Positions 34,591 through 44,985 of a stretch of 64,000 nucleotides of DNA are shown here, piece by piece. How positions within the stretch are numbered: the first letter of the stretch is position 1; each line of letters starts with the position of its first letter. Below the pieces are notes generated by a model. That model was given only the letters and a program-made list of their open reading frames with translations. It was not told where the DNA came from and did not search any database. The stretch is from G965220205 sp965220205 (lineage in GTDB: Bacteria > Chloroflexota > Dehalococcoidia > Lucifugimonadales > Australimonadaceae). The position numbers and the translations under genes are program-made. Location of the stretch: the NCBI GenBank assembly GCA_965220205.1, contig OZ244812.1, positions 2,852,001 to 2,916,000 on the forward strand, given 5' to 3'.

Positions 34591-37500
34591 ACCCACGACT
34601 CGGTGACCCTCACCTGGGACGACCCCGGCGACGACTCCATCACCGGCTACGTGATCCTGCGCCGCATTCCCGGGGTCGACCCCCAGGGCCACTTCAATGA
34701 GCTGGTCTCGAACACGGGAACGGACGCCACCACCTACACCGACGACACCGTGTCGGCGGAGACTCGCTACACCTACCGCATCAAGGCCATCAACGAGCAC
34801 GGGGTGAGCGAGCGCTCCCGCTGGTCCCACATCAACGTCCCCGCCGCGCCGGAGGCCGCCGAAGGCGACGAGCAGGACGGGGAGGGCGACGGCGGCGGCG
34901 CGCCCGGCGCGCCCGGCGCGCCCGGCAAGAAGGCCAACGTCTCCGAGGGCGGCACCGACTGTCCCAACGACAACACCACCACTTGCGAGGTGGACGTGGG
35001 CGGCTCGGTCACGGGCGACATCAGCAGCCGCACTGACTTTGACCAGTTCCGCGTCGATCTGGAGGCGGGCACGCGCTACCAGATCGACCTGGAGGGGGCG
35101 CCGACTAGCCGCGGCACCCTGCCGGACCCGAAACTGACCCTCTCAGATGCGGGCGGGAGCCGAGTAGAGGACAACGAAAGCAGTGGCGTGGGCGCTAACT
35201 CCCGGATTATCTACACGCCTACCGCGACCGGCACTTACTACGCAAGAGCAGGTGAACTGGACGGCGAGACCGGCACCTACACGCTGTCGGTGATCGTGCT
35301 GGGCGCGAACGGCGCCTCGGAGGCGGACACGGACTTTCCCGAAACCACCGCCACCACCGGCCGGGTCGAGGTCGGAGCCTCGGCCACGGGCAACCTCAGC
35401 ACCATAACTGACGTGGACTGGTTCAAGGTTGTGCTGGATGCGGGCAAGACCTACCAGATCGACATGAAGGGCTTAGATGGCGGCGGCGGCACCATAGGAG
35501 ACCCTTATCTGCACGACATCCGCGACTCATCCGGCACCGGGATTAGCAACACCGGGAATGACGACGTCGATGCGGATAACGACATCTACGACAGCCAGAT
35601 AACCTACACGCCGACCACGGCCGGCGCTTACTACCTGGTAGCAGCCGGGGCGGCCGACAGTGGCACCTACACGCTGTCGGTGGGCGAGGTCGAGACGGAG
35701 GAGCCGCCGTGCACGCTGAACGACGGCGACTTCTGGTGCGGCGTGGTGACGGTGGGACCCATCCTGAGCGGAACAAATACGATAGGACACGGGTACATAG
35801 AATTCAGTGGGATCAGCGGGGGCAGCTTTGAAGGCGAAACGGAATTCACTGTTGGGTCCAATAACTACACGTTCGAAGGAATATATGTCTCATCTACTGG
35901 CGGGACCACTGGCGCGCTGAACTTCAAAACGGTCGCCCTCTTCAGCGACGACGACAAAGAGGCCCTGGAACTCCATATCGATGTCGATGGCACCAGCAGC
36001 ACACGGGCGATCAGCGACGCCGTTTCCGGCGTGGCCACCGGCCTGATCCTCTGGACCTCGGCGGGGCTCGACTGGTCGTTAGCGACCACCGTCACAGCTC
36101 GCCTGCGGACGCCGCCGTCCGACGATCCCGTCGACGACTGTCCCGGCGACACCACCACCACGTGCGAGGTGGACGTGGGCGGCTCGGCCACGGGGAACAT
36201 CGAAACCGTGACGGACCGGGACTGGTTCAAGGTCGACCTGGAGGCGGGGAAGTTCTACCAGATCGACCTGGAGGGCGATGCTGGCGGCGGCGGCACCCTG
36301 GAAGACCCCTATCTGCGCAATATCCGCGACTCATCCGGCGCCGAGATTTCCGAGACCGAGAACGACGACGTCGATCCCGGCTCCAATGCCGACAGCCGGG
36401 TGATCTTCAACCCGACCGAGGCCGGCGCCTACTACCTGGTAGCAAGCGGATATGGCGGCGCTAGCGACACGGGGACCTACACGCTGTCGGTCACCGAGCT
36501 GGAAACGAGAACCGAGGAGGGCGGTACGGACTTCATCAAAGGCACCACCACCCTCGGCTTGGTCGAGGTCGGCGACTCGGCCACGGGAGAAATCGACCCC
36601 GCCAGCGACATCGACTGGTTCCGTGTCGTGCTGGAGTATGACAAGACCTACGTATTCGACCTGGAAGGTTCGGAGACGAGCTCCGGAACCCTGGCAAACC
36701 CGTTCCTAGCGCTCCTTGATGCTTCAGGAAGGATCTCATATTTCGAAGACGATGACGGTGGCCAGGGCCTCAACAGCCGGTTCGAGTTGACTGCGGTCTA
36801 TAGCGGCATCCATTATCTTTCGGCGTCCAAGGGGGCCTCAGCGAGCTCAGGTGGCACCTACACGCTGTCGGTGCGCGAGGTCCTGCCGTGCGCGCTGAAC
36901 GAAGGGGACATCTGGTGCGGCGTGGTGACGGTGGGAGATATCACCAATGACCGGCACGGATTCCTGGGAACGACGGGCGGCCTGTCGGACGAGACGTTCT
37001 CGCTCATGTTCGAGACCGGGACCACCAACAACTACACGATTCTGGCGATTCAGGTCGCCAGCGAACTACTGTATTTCGTGACAGACAGCGGTCTGACGGA
37101 CACCGAAGTGGAGAGCCTGGCGCTGCATGTCGACGGCGAGAGCGACCCGTTTGTGTGGAGCGACAGCACGGCGGTGATCCCCCGCTCCTACCGATGGCCC
37201 GCGCGGACGGGCCTGGACTGGTCGTCGGAAACCACGGTCACGCTGCGCCTGCGCGAGTTCCCGAGGCCGAGGGTCACCAACGTGGCGGTCACCTCGATGC
37301 CGGTGCTGGAGACCGACACCTACGGGGCGGGCGAGACGATCGAGGTCTCGGTGACCTTCAGCGAGGCGGTCGACGCCACGTCCAACACGGACTTCGTGCT
37401 GAGCGTGGGCGGCGCCAGGCGCGCGCCGCTGCTGAGCGGCTCGGGCACGGCGACGCTGGTGTTCGGCTACACCGTGGTGTCGAGCGACGAGGACACCAAC

Positions 37501-40500
37501 GGCATCTGGATCGGGGACGAGACCCGGACCCTGGTCGGCAACCGCAACGGGGAGCCCCAGAACGGCACGATCACGAGCGTGGCCACCGGCGCGGCGGCGG
37601 TCATCGCCCATACCCTGCTCGGCACGGACTCCGACCACAAGGTGGACGGCTCGCGGACAACGGACAACGTCGCCCCGTCCTTCACCACTTCGGCGACGCT
37701 CAGCATACCGGAGAACACCTCGCACTTAACGGTGGTGGCGGAGGACAACGACGCGGGCGACGACATTACGGGCTACGCGATCACCGGCGGCGCGGACAAT
37801 TTGTTCTTCGCGGGCGTCGATTTCGGGGACCTGCAGTTCGACGCGGCCCCCAACTACGAGAACCCGCAGGACTCCGGCGCCGACAACACGTACGAAGTGA
37901 CGGTCCAGGCGACCAGCGGCACGGGTACGCGGGAGATGACCGCGACCCGGACGTTCACGGTGACGGTGACCAACGTGGCCGAGCAATCCGCCAAGCCGGA
38001 CAAGCCGACGCTGGCGGCGGTTTCGGGCTCGACGACGAGCCTGACCGCGACGTGGACGAAGCCGGACAAGAACGGCGGCCCGGACATCACCGGCTACGAC
38101 CTGCAATACCGCGCGGGCGCGACGGGCACGTGGTCGAGCTCCACCAGCTACGGCGCGACGGTGACGACGGCGACCATCACCGGGCTGACGGCGGACACGT
38201 CCTATCAGGCGCGGGTGCTGGCCAAGAACGGCGAGACGGACAGCGACTGGTCGGACGCCTCCGACGCGGTGAGCACCAACGCGGCGGTGGCCATGATGCC
38301 CCTCGACGTGCTGGTCAGCAACTACCCCGAGGGCTCGGGGTCGGACTACTCATTGAACTTTCATTCCACGGTGGGCGCCAACCAGCGCCACTACTTCACC
38401 CAGACGTTCACGGCCGGCGCCGGGTTCACCCTGACCGCGGTCGACATCCCCTTCACCAGCGTGCCCGACAACTCGCGCGTGACGGTGTCGCTGCACGCGC
38501 GGAACGGCAGCAAACCGGGAACATATCTGGGGAACCTGGACCTGTCGGGGGCGCTGGCCGTCGGCGACAACACGTTCGCCGCGCCCGCGGGGACGGCGCT
38601 GGCGTCCGGAACGTACTTCGTCCGGGTGCGGTGGCGCGACGGCGACACGGACAACCTCCGAATGACGGACGGCCCGGATGACGAGACGAGCGCCGAGAGC
38701 GGGTGGAGCATCGAGGACAGATCCCAGTACAGCGCCAGCGGCTCGAGCTGGAGCAATTGGAACCAGCAATTCGCCATGCGGGTCCGGGGCACGATCGACG
38801 GCGTGCCGCGGGTCGCCACCGGCGGCGTGCGGATCGAGTCCGACCCGGATGCGCACGACAGCTACGGCGTCGGCGAAGACATCGAGGTGGCCGTGGCCTT
38901 CACCGAGGACGTGACGGTGGACACGACGAGCGGCACGCCGCGCGTCGCGCTGACCGTCGGCTCCAACACCCGCTACGCCGACTACTCGGCGAGCGACAGC
39001 TCCGCCGACGAACTGGCGTTCGTCTACGAGGTGACGGCGGACGACCACGACCAGAACGGCGTCTCCATCGACGCCGACGCGCTGGAGCTGAACGGCGGCG
39101 CGATCCACAAGGACGGCGACACCAGCACGAACGCGGTCCTCGACCACGCCGACCTGGGCAGGGATTCCGATCACCGGGTGAACCGCGACCCCTTCATCGT
39201 CTCGGACGGCGTGTCGGTGATCTCCAGCCCGGTCGCGGCGACGGACACCTACGGCCTCGGCGAGGTCATCGAGATCGAAGTGGAGTTCAGCGCCGCGGTG
39301 GACGCCACGACCGACACGGACTTCGTGCTGAGCGTGGGCGGCGCCAAGCGCGCGCCGCTGCTGCGCGGCTCGGGCACGGCGACGCTGGTGTTCGGCTACA
39401 CCGTGGTGGCGAGCGACGACGACGACAGCGGCATCTGGATCGGGGAACAGGACCGGACGCTGGTCGGCAACCGCAACGGCGAGCCCCAGAACGGGGAGAT
39501 CACGAGCGCGGTCACGGACCGGGCGGCGGACCTCGACCATGACAGCCCGGGCGTGCTGTCCGACCACAAGGTGGACGGCTCGCGGACAACGGACAACGTC
39601 GCCCCGTCGTTCACGTCTTTGGCGACTTTCGACGCGGCGGAGAACCAGACCGCGGCGGGCACGGTGGTGGCGGCCGACAGCGATTCGGACGACAGCGTCA
39701 CGGGCTACGCGATCACCGGCGGGGCGGACCAGGCCCTGTTCGAGATCGGCGCGACCTCAGGCGAGCTGACGTTCAAGTCGGCGCCGAACTTCGAGGACCC
39801 GCAGGATACGGACACCGGCAACGGCTACGTGGTGGACGTGACGGCGACCAGCGGCACGGGGACGCGGGAGATGACCGCGACGCAGACGATCACGGTGACG
39901 GTGACCGACGTGGACACGGAGGCGCCGGGCAAGCCGGGGGCGCCGACGGTGTCGGCGGCGTCGGCGACGAGCCTGAGCGTGAGCTGGTCGGCGCCGTCCA
40001 ACGCGGGTCCGGCCATCACGGACTACGACGTGCAGTACCGGGCGGGCACCAGCGGGGACTGGAGCGACGGGGGCCACGTCGGCACGGCGACGACGGCGAC
40101 GCTGACGGGCCTGTCGGAGGACACCTCCTACCAGGTGCAGGTGCGGGCGACCAACGCCGAGGGCACGGGCGACTGGTCGGACTCGGGCAGCGGCACGACG
40201 GACGCGGCGGCGCCCGACGACTGTCCCCACGACACCACCACCACTTGCGAGGTGGACGTGGGCGGCTCGGCCACGGGCACGCTCGATGCAGGGGACCGGG
40301 ACTGGTTCAAGGTCGAGCTGGAGGCGGACACGAGATACCAGATCGACGTGGAGGGGGTGGACACCGGCCGCGGCACCGTGGCAGACCCGACCGCAACTGT
40401 TCTCGATCCGATGGGAGGAGACCTGGTCGTGAATAGCCTCAGCGTGGGTGACACCGACTCGGGCGTGGGCAAGAACGCCCGGGTGATCTACGCGCCCACG

Positions 40501-43500
40501 GCGGGCGGTACGTACTTTGTGCAAGTGAGGGACCTAACTACCAGTACCGGCACCTACACGCTGTCGGTGATCGTGCTGGGCGCGAACGGGAACTCGGAGG
40601 CGGACACGGACTTTCCCAACAACAACACGACCACCGGCAAGGTCGAGGTCGGGGCCTCGGCCACGGGAAACGTCGAATCCGCGGCTGACCGCGACTGGTT
40701 CGCGGTCGATCTGGAGGCGGGCAAGAGATACCAGTTCGACCTAGAGGGTGCGCCTAACGGTCGCGGCACCCAACCAGACCCCTTTCTGTTGCTCTACGAC
40801 AGGTCTGCAACCGCTATTGAGGGCAACGACGACCTCACCCCCACGAACCTCAACAGCGCGATAGTCTACGACGTGACCGCAACCGGCACGTACTACCTAG
40901 TGGCACGTGGAGCGAGGGTTGACCAGACGGGCACCTACACGCTGTCGGTGCGCGACATCACGCCAGCGGTCCTGCCGACGCTGAGCATCGCCGATGCCGC
41001 GGGGGACGAGGACGACGGCGTGGAGTTCACGGCGACGCTGACGGCGGGGGTCTCGGGGAAGGTGACGGCGACCTGGACGGCGTCGATTGAGAGCGACGAC
41101 ACGGCGGTCGCGGCGGACCTCGCGACGACGAAGACGGGGGAGGTGGAGTTCGAAGAAAACGCCAGGTCGGCGAAGTTCACGGTGCCGGTGAACGACGACA
41201 CCATCGACGAGAATAACGAGACCTTCACGGTGACGCTGTCGGGCGTGTCGTCGAACGCGCAGTTGGCGGCGGACCCGACGGCCAAGGGCACGATCCTGGA
41301 CGACGACGATCCTCCAGTTGACGACTCAGGGACCGAGGAAGACGACCTGCCCGCCGACACCACCACCACCGGAACGGTCGAGGTGGGCGAGGCCGCGGTC
41401 AGGGGAGACATCTTCGCCCCGGAATTCTCGGAAGGGGACGGCCCCAACGAGGTAGACGGTTGGGACTTCGACACCGACTGGTTCGAGGTGGAGCTGGAGG
41501 CGGACAAGACCTACCGGATCGACATGTGGGGCCACACTACCGCGAACGGTCTCACCCTGCGCCTCCCGCAGATCAACGCGATCTACGATTCGAAAGGGAG
41601 TTTCATTGTCAACACGTGGTACAGCGACGAATCAGACTCCCACTACCTGTTCCGGGTGACGTTTACCGCCTCTAGCAATCGCAGCTATTACATCGCGGCG
41701 AGCGGCGAGTCGTTCGAGTGGGGCACCTACAAGCTGTGGGTCAAAGACATCACGGAGGATGACCACGGGGACCACGGGGACGAGGGGGACGGCACGAACG
41801 GCGGGAAGGGGCTCAAAAACCTGCGTGCGGTCGAGGAGAAGGGCGGGGTCAGGCTGACCTGGCAGTCCCCGGACGGCGCCGCGGTCACCGGCTACCGCAT
41901 AGAGCGTCGCCGCGCCGGCGGGCAGGGCAGCGGTCCCCAGCGTTCCCATGGGCAGCCCAGGGACCACCACACCCTGGTGGAGGACACCGGCAACACCGAA
42001 ACGAGCTATGTCGATGAAAGCGCGGAACAGGGCGTCGAGTACGAGTACCAGGTCAGCGCCCACAACGAGTCCGGCCCGGGCGAGGAATCGGACTGGGTGA
42101 GGGCCGGGCCGGAGGAGGAGCCGGTGTTGGGCGACGCCCTGCCGGGAGCGCCCCGCAACCTCACCGCCACCCCAGGAAACCGGGAGGTCACCCTGTCCTG
42201 GGACCCGCCCGACGACAACGGCAACCCGCCCGCGACGAGATACCGCATCGAGTGGAGGGTCGACGGCAAGGACTACGACAGAAACGATTGGGGCACATCG
42301 CAAGAGACGACCTATACGACGAACGCCCAGGCCAACCTGGCCAATGGAGTCAAGTACTTCTTCCGGGTAAAGGCCGAGAACGATGACGGCAATAGCTACG
42401 GTCCATATGGACCGTCCTCCGAGGAGGTGAGCTCCACTCCCACCTCCGGCTCGGCGGTGGACCTGGGCACGCCGGTGCTGTCGGACACGGAGACCCTGCA
42501 CCACGGCATAGTGAAGCTGGACTGGCAGGACATAGAGGACGCCGGTTGGTACGTGGTCCAGTATTACCACGTCGAAGACGAGGAGTGGCTGGACCTGCCC
42601 GCCGAGGGAGTGGACATCGCGTTCCACGGTTCCAGCGCGGTGGTGAGCAACCTGCATGGGCTCTCGTGGCTGCGGGTTGGTGCGGCGAGCTGCGACGGGG
42701 CATCGGAGTGGTCGCAAATCGAGGAGTTGTACGGGACCAACGCATCGGACTGGGAGGGAGTGCCCGTACCCGACGTGGAGGAGGGCGACGAGATCGAGCC
42801 ATGCCCCGTGGTCCTGGGCACTCCGGTGCTGTCGGACACGGAAATCCTGCATCACGGCATGGTGCAGTTGGACTGGCAGGACATAGAGGACGCCGGCTGG
42901 TACGTGGTCCAGTACTACCACCTCGAAGGCGAAGAGTGGTTGGACCTGCCCGCCGAGGGAGTGGACATCGCGTTCCACGGATCAAGCGCGGTGGTGAGCA
43001 ACCTGCATGGGCTCTCGTGGCTGCGGGTTGGTGCGGCGAGCTGCGACGGGGCATCGGAGTGGTCGCAGATCGAGGAGTCGTACGGAACCAACGCATCGGA
43101 CTGGAAGGGTGTGCCCGTACCCGAGGTGGCGGAGGGCGACGAGATCGAGCCATGCTCAGAAGACGCGGACACGCCTGACAACAGCCCGGCGACGGGCGCG
43201 CCCACCATCAGTGGGACCGCCCAAGTGGGAGAGACGCTGACGGCGAACACGTCTGGGGTCGCCGACGGGGACGGGCTTGCAAATGCCACCTTCGGCTATC
43301 AGTGGCTTGCCGACGATACCGACATCGCAGGCGCTACCGGCTTGACCTACACCCTGACCGATAGCGAAGAAAGCAAGGCCATCACGGTGCGGGTGAGCTT
43401 CACCGACGACGCCGACAACGACGAGACGCTGACCAGCGGAGCAACGGACACGGTGGAGGCGGCGCCCACTACCAACAGTCCGGCCACCGGCGCGCCCACC

Positions 43501-44367
43501 ATCAGCGGGACCGCCCAGGTGGGCGAGACGCTGACGGCGGACACGTCGGGCATCGCCGACGCCGACGGGCTTAGCAACGTCCAATACGAGTACCAGTGGC
43601 TTGCAGACGATACCGACATCGCAGGAGCGACCAACGCGACCTACACCCTGACCGATAGCGAAGAAAGCAAGGCCATCACGGTGCGGGTCACCTTCAACGA
43701 CGACGCCGACAACGAGGAGACGCTGACCAGCGCGGCTACGGACATGGTGGCCGGTACGCAACCCACGGAGCCGCCCGCCAAGCCCAGGGGCCTCGAAGCC
43801 ACGGCGACCCACGACTCGGTGACCCTCACCTGGGACGACCCCGGCGACGACTCCATCACCGGCTACGTGATCCTGCGGCGCATTCCCGGGGTCGACTCGG
43901 AGGGCCACTTCGATGTGCTGGTGGCGGACACGGGAACGGACGCCACCACCTACACCGACGACACCGTGTCGGCGGAGACTCGCTACACCTACCGCATCAA
44001 GGCCATCAACGGGGCCGGAACGAGTGAACGCTCGCGCTGGTCCCACATCGACACTCCGGCAGCGCCCGTACCCGATAAGCCCACGGGCCTCGAAGCCACG
44101 GAGTCGCACGGCCAAGTGGTCCTCACCTGGGACGACCCCGGCGACGACTCCATCACCGGCTACGTGATCCTGAGGCGCGTCCGCGAGAACAATACCGGGG
44201 GCGACTTCAGTGTATTGGTCGCGGACACGGGCACGGCCGCCACCACCTACACCGACGACACGGTGGCGGCCGGCGCCACCTACACCTACCGGATCAAGGC
44301 CATCAACGAGCACGGAACAAGCGAGCGGTCCCGCTGGTACCACATCGACATCCCGGCGGCCCCGTAG
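34450..44367 (+). CDS. Giant secreted multidomain repeat protein (3305 aa)
   Basis: The signal peptide is nearly identical to that of the 1205-aa paralogue. One FnIII domain (about 38-135) is followed by PPC-like blocks. There are two copies of a C-x-L-N-(D/E)-G-D-x-W-C-G-V-V-T-V-G module (near 418 and 814). Two long units each combine a T-Y-G-x-G-E strand-rich domain, a cadherin-like domain and an FnIII domain (about 935-1280 and 1590-1920). More PPC domains, a Calx-beta domain (about 2176-2287), FnIII domains, two tandem 117-residue units, two 98-residue Ig-like units and two terminal FnIII domains follow. No sorting signal is visible. Cadherin and Calx-beta domains imply calcium binding. 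Likely an adhesin or sponge/biofilm-matrix protein. Confidence 0.85.
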   Translation: MLTRTDRRRFPILLAVIAALAMAMLFSPVQAQEGSAPDQPTGLEATATHDSVTLTWDDPGDDSITGYVILRRIPGVDPQGHFNELVSNTGTDATTYTDDTVSAETRYTYRIKAINEHGVSERSRWSHINVPAAPEAAEGDEQDGEGDGGGAPGAPGAPGKKANVSEGGTDCPNDNTTTCEVDVGGSVTGDISSRTDFDQFRVDLEAGTRYQIDLEGAPTSRGTLPDPKLTLSDAGGSRVEDNESSGVGANSRIIYTPTATGTYYARAGELDGETGTYTLSVIVLGANGASEADTDFPETTATTGRVEVGASATGNLSTITDVDWFKVVLDAGKTYQIDMKGLDGGGGTIGDPYLHDIRDSSGTGISNTGNDDVDADNDIYDSQITYTPTTAGAYYLVAAGAADSGTYTLSVGEVETEEPPCTLNDGDFWCGVVTVGPILSGTNTIGHGYIEFSGISGGSFEGETEFTVGSNNYTFEGIYVSSTGGTTGALNFKTVALFSDDDKEALELHIDVDGTSSTRAISDAVSGVATGLILWTSAGLDWSLATTVTARLRTPPSDDPVDDCPGDTTTTCEVDVGGSATGNIETVTDRDWFKVDLEAGKFYQIDLEGDAGGGGTLEDPYLRNIRDSSGAEISETENDDVDPGSNADSRVIFNPTEAGAYYLVASGYGGASDTGTYTLSVTELETRTEEGGTDFIKGTTTLGLVEVGDSATGEIDPASDIDWFRVVLEYDKTYVFDLEGSETSSGTLANPFLALLDASGRISYFEDDDGGQGLNSRFELTAVYSGIHYLSASKGASASSGGTYTLSVREVLPCALNEGDIWCGVVTVGDITNDRHGFLGTTGGLSDETFSLMFETGTTNNYTILAIQVASELLYFVTDSGLTDTEVESLALHVDGESDPFVWSDSTAVIPRSYRWPARTGLDWSSETTVTLRLREFPRPRVTNVAVTSMPVLETDTYGAGETIEVSVTFSEAVDATSNTDFVLSVGGARRAPLLSGSGTATLVFGYTVVSSDEDTNGIWIGDETRTLVGNRNGEPQNGTITSVATGAAAVIAHTLLGTDSDHKVDGSRTTDNVAPSFTTSATLSIPENTSHLTVVAEDNDAGDDITGYAITGGADNLFFAGVDFGDLQFDAAPNYENPQDSGADNTYEVTVQATSGTGTREMTATRTFTVTVTNVAEQSAKPDKPTLAAVSGSTTSLTATWTKPDKNGGPDITGYDLQYRAGATGTWSSSTSYGATVTTATITGLTADTSYQARVLAKNGETDSDWSDASDAVSTNAAVAMMPLDVLVSNYPEGSGSDYSLNFHSTVGANQRHYFTQTFTAGAGFTLTAVDIPFTSVPDNSRVTVSLHARNGSKPGTYLGNLDLSGALAVGDNTFAAPAGTALASGTYFVRVRWRDGDTDNLRMTDGPDDETSAESGWSIEDRSQYSASGSSWSNWNQQFAMRVRGTIDGVPRVATGGVRIESDPDAHDSYGVGEDIEVAVAFTEDVTVDTTSGTPRVALTVGSNTRYADYSASDSSADELAFVYEVTADDHDQNGVSIDADALELNGGAIHKDGDTSTNAVLDHADLGRDSDHRVNRDPFIVSDGVSVISSPVAATDTYGLGEVIEIEVEFSAAVDATTDTDFVLSVGGAKRAPLLRGSGTATLVFGYTVVASDDDDSGIWIGEQDRTLVGNRNGEPQNGEITSAVTDRAADLDHDSPGVLSDHKVDGSRTTDNVAPSFTSLATFDAAENQTAAGTVVAADSDSDDSVTGYAITGGADQALFEIGATSGELTFKSAPNFEDPQDTDTGNGYVVDVTATSGTGTREMTATQTITVTVTDVDTEAPGKPGAPTVSAASATSLSVSWSAPSNAGPAITDYDVQYRAGTSGDWSDGGHVGTATTATLTGLSEDTSYQVQVRATNAEGTGDWSDSGSGTTDAAAPDDCPHDTTTTCEVDVGGSATGTLDAGDRDWFKVELEADTRYQIDVEGVDTGRGTVADPTATVLDPMGGDLVVNSLSVGDTDSGVGKNARVIYAPTAGGTYFVQVRDLTTSTGTYTLSVIVLGANGNSEADTDFPNNNTTTGKVEVGASATGNVESAADRDWFAVDLEAGKRYQFDLEGAPNGRGTQPDPFLLLYDRSATAIEGNDDLTPTNLNSAIVYDVTATGTYYLVARGARVDQTGTYTLSVRDITPAVLPTLSIADAAGDEDDGVEFTATLTAGVSGKVTATWTASIESDDTAVAADLATTKTGEVEFEENARSAKFTVPVNDDTIDENNETFTVTLSGVSSNAQLAADPTAKGTILDDDDPPVDDSGTEEDDLPADTTTTGTVEVGEAAVRGDIFAPEFSEGDGPNEVDGWDFDTDWFEVELEADKTYRIDMWGHTTANGLTLRLPQINAIYDSKGSFIVNTWYSDESDSHYLFRVTFTASSNRSYYIAASGESFEWGTYKLWVKDITEDDHGDHGDEGDGTNGGKGLKNLRAVEEKGGVRLTWQSPDGAAVTGYRIERRRAGGQGSGPQRSHGQPRDHHTLVEDTGNTETSYVDESAEQGVEYEYQVSAHNESGPGEESDWVRAGPEEEPVLGDALPGAPRNLTATPGNREVTLSWDPPDDNGNPPATRYRIEWRVDGKDYDRNDWGTSQETTYTTNAQANLANGVKYFFRVKAENDDGNSYGPYGPSSEEVSSTPTSGSAVDLGTPVLSDTETLHHGIVKLDWQDIEDAGWYVVQYYHVEDEEWLDLPAEGVDIAFHGSSAVVSNLHGLSWLRVGAASCDGASEWSQIEELYGTNASDWEGVPVPDVEEGDEIEPCPVVLGTPVLSDTEILHHGMVQLDWQDIEDAGWYVVQYYHLEGEEWLDLPAEGVDIAFHGSSAVVSNLHGLSWLRVGAASCDGASEWSQIEESYGTNASDWKGVPVPEVAEGDEIEPCSEDADTPDNSPATGAPTISGTAQVGETLTANTSGVADGDGLANATFGYQWLADDTDIAGATGLTYTLTDSEESKAITVRVSFTDDADNDETLTSGATDTVEAAPTTNSPATGAPTISGTAQVGETLTADTSGIADADGLSNVQYEYQWLADDTDIAGATNATYTLTDSEESKAITVRVTFNDDADNEETLTSAATDMVAGTQPTEPPAKPRGLEATATHDSVTLTWDDPGDDSITGYVILRRIPGVDSEGHFDVLVADTGTDATTYTDDTVSAETRYTYRIKAINGAGTSERSRWSHIDTPAAPVPDKPTGLEATESHGQVVLTWDDPGDDSITGYVILRRVRENNTGGDFSVLVADTGTAATTYTDDTVAAGATYTYRIKAINEHGTSERSRWYHIDIPAAP
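42462..43163 (+). repeat. Two tandem 351-bp repeats within the giant gene
   Basis: Units start at about 42462 and 42813 and encode LGTPVLSDTE(T/I)LHHG, DWQDIEDAGWYVVQYYH and GLSWLRVGAASCDGASEWSQ. DNA identity is high, including silent positions, so the duplication is recent or homogenised by conversion. Confidence 0.8.
43180..43767 (+). repeat. Two tandem 294-bp Ig-like repeats within the giant gene
   Basis: Units start at 43180 and 43474 and encode NSPATGAPTISGTAQVGETL, YQWLADDTDIAGAT and TLTDSEESKAITVRV. This pattern is common in bacterial Ig-like surface domains. Confidence 0.8.
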
Positions 44368-44472
44368 CAGGTATCGAGGACTGCGAACGCGAGGGAACCA
44401 TCCGCACGAGCGACGGCAGAAAGTTGCCCGGCGAGTCGGCGCCGACCGTCAGCGGTCCGGGCCGGTAGAGGG

Positions 44473-44508
44473 CAACGAAAAAAGCCCGCACACATGGATA
44501 GAGCGGGG
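44473..44508 (+). repeat. Short repeat r1 of the right-hand element
   Basis: CAACGAAAAAAGCCCGCACA then CATGGATAGAGCGGGGG. It is the first of six copies sharing A-rich, GGCCGC-like and CATATGGA blocks, and marks the left limit of the element. The spacer 44368-44626 holds no other feature. Confidence 0.6.
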
Positions 44509-44626
44509 GAGGCAAACGTACCGACCGGGATACGGAACGACCTCGGTCTGAGGCGGACGGGAAAGGCGATGCCTGCGCTCGTGTTTGAAAGAGTCCCGAT
44601 GCGTCCTGCGGGAGGCCGGCTGCGCC

Positions 44627-44872
44627 ATGCTGAGAGAGCGCACATACTACAGGCGAAGGATCCACGTCTTCCCCCACGACTTCCCACAGCGTCTGGAGAG
44701 GTTCAAGGTGGAGTCCGGCCTGTCGTGGGCGGAGATCGCCCGCCGTCTCAGAACCTACCCTCTCACCATACGACGTTGGAGGTACAAGGGCGTGCGGCCC
44801 AACCTGGCCCATCAGGTGGCGCTGCTTGACCTGGCCGACGACCTGGGCCTCGCCTACATCTTCACGGACTGA
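44627..44872 (+). CDS. 81-aa helix-turn-helix protein, paralogue 2
   Basis: MLRERTYYRRRIHVFPHDFP, then RLERFKVESGLSWAEIARRL with an HTH (SWAEIARRLRTYPLTIRRW), ending ALLDLADDLGLAYIFTD. It has the same length and plan as the protein at 33427-33672. The ATG at 44627 is chosen by this alignment and by GGGAGG about 11 bases upstream. It follows the giant gene by 260 bases. It is a probable DNA-binding regulator. Confidence 0.75.
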   Translation: MLRERTYYRRRIHVFPHDFPQRLERFKVESGLSWAEIARRLRTYPLTIRRWRYKGVRPNLAHQVALLDLADDLGLAYIFTD

Positions 44873-44892
44873 GGCGGCGCGGCGGCAGTGCC

Positions 44893-44930
44893 GCAAACGC
44901 AAAAAGGCCGCATATATGGCCGGTGGGGGA
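44893..44930 (+). repeat. Short repeat r2
   Basis: CGCAAACGCAAAAAGGCCGC then ATATATGGCCGGTGGGGG. It lies between the HTH and phosphoribosyltransferase genes. Confidence 0.65.
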
Positions 44931-44985
44931 CCGCTGACCGCATTGCGGCTGGGGTCGTATACGGGACCGTGCAGGAGCAGAACGC

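Noticed and set aside
41632..44343. Long antisense frames opposite the giant FnIII gene (41632-42978, 43156-44343) and similar ones at 29565-30716 and 32439-33446
   Set aside because: They mirror the repeats of the sense protein, have Arg/Val/Gly-rich low-complexity translations and no start signals.
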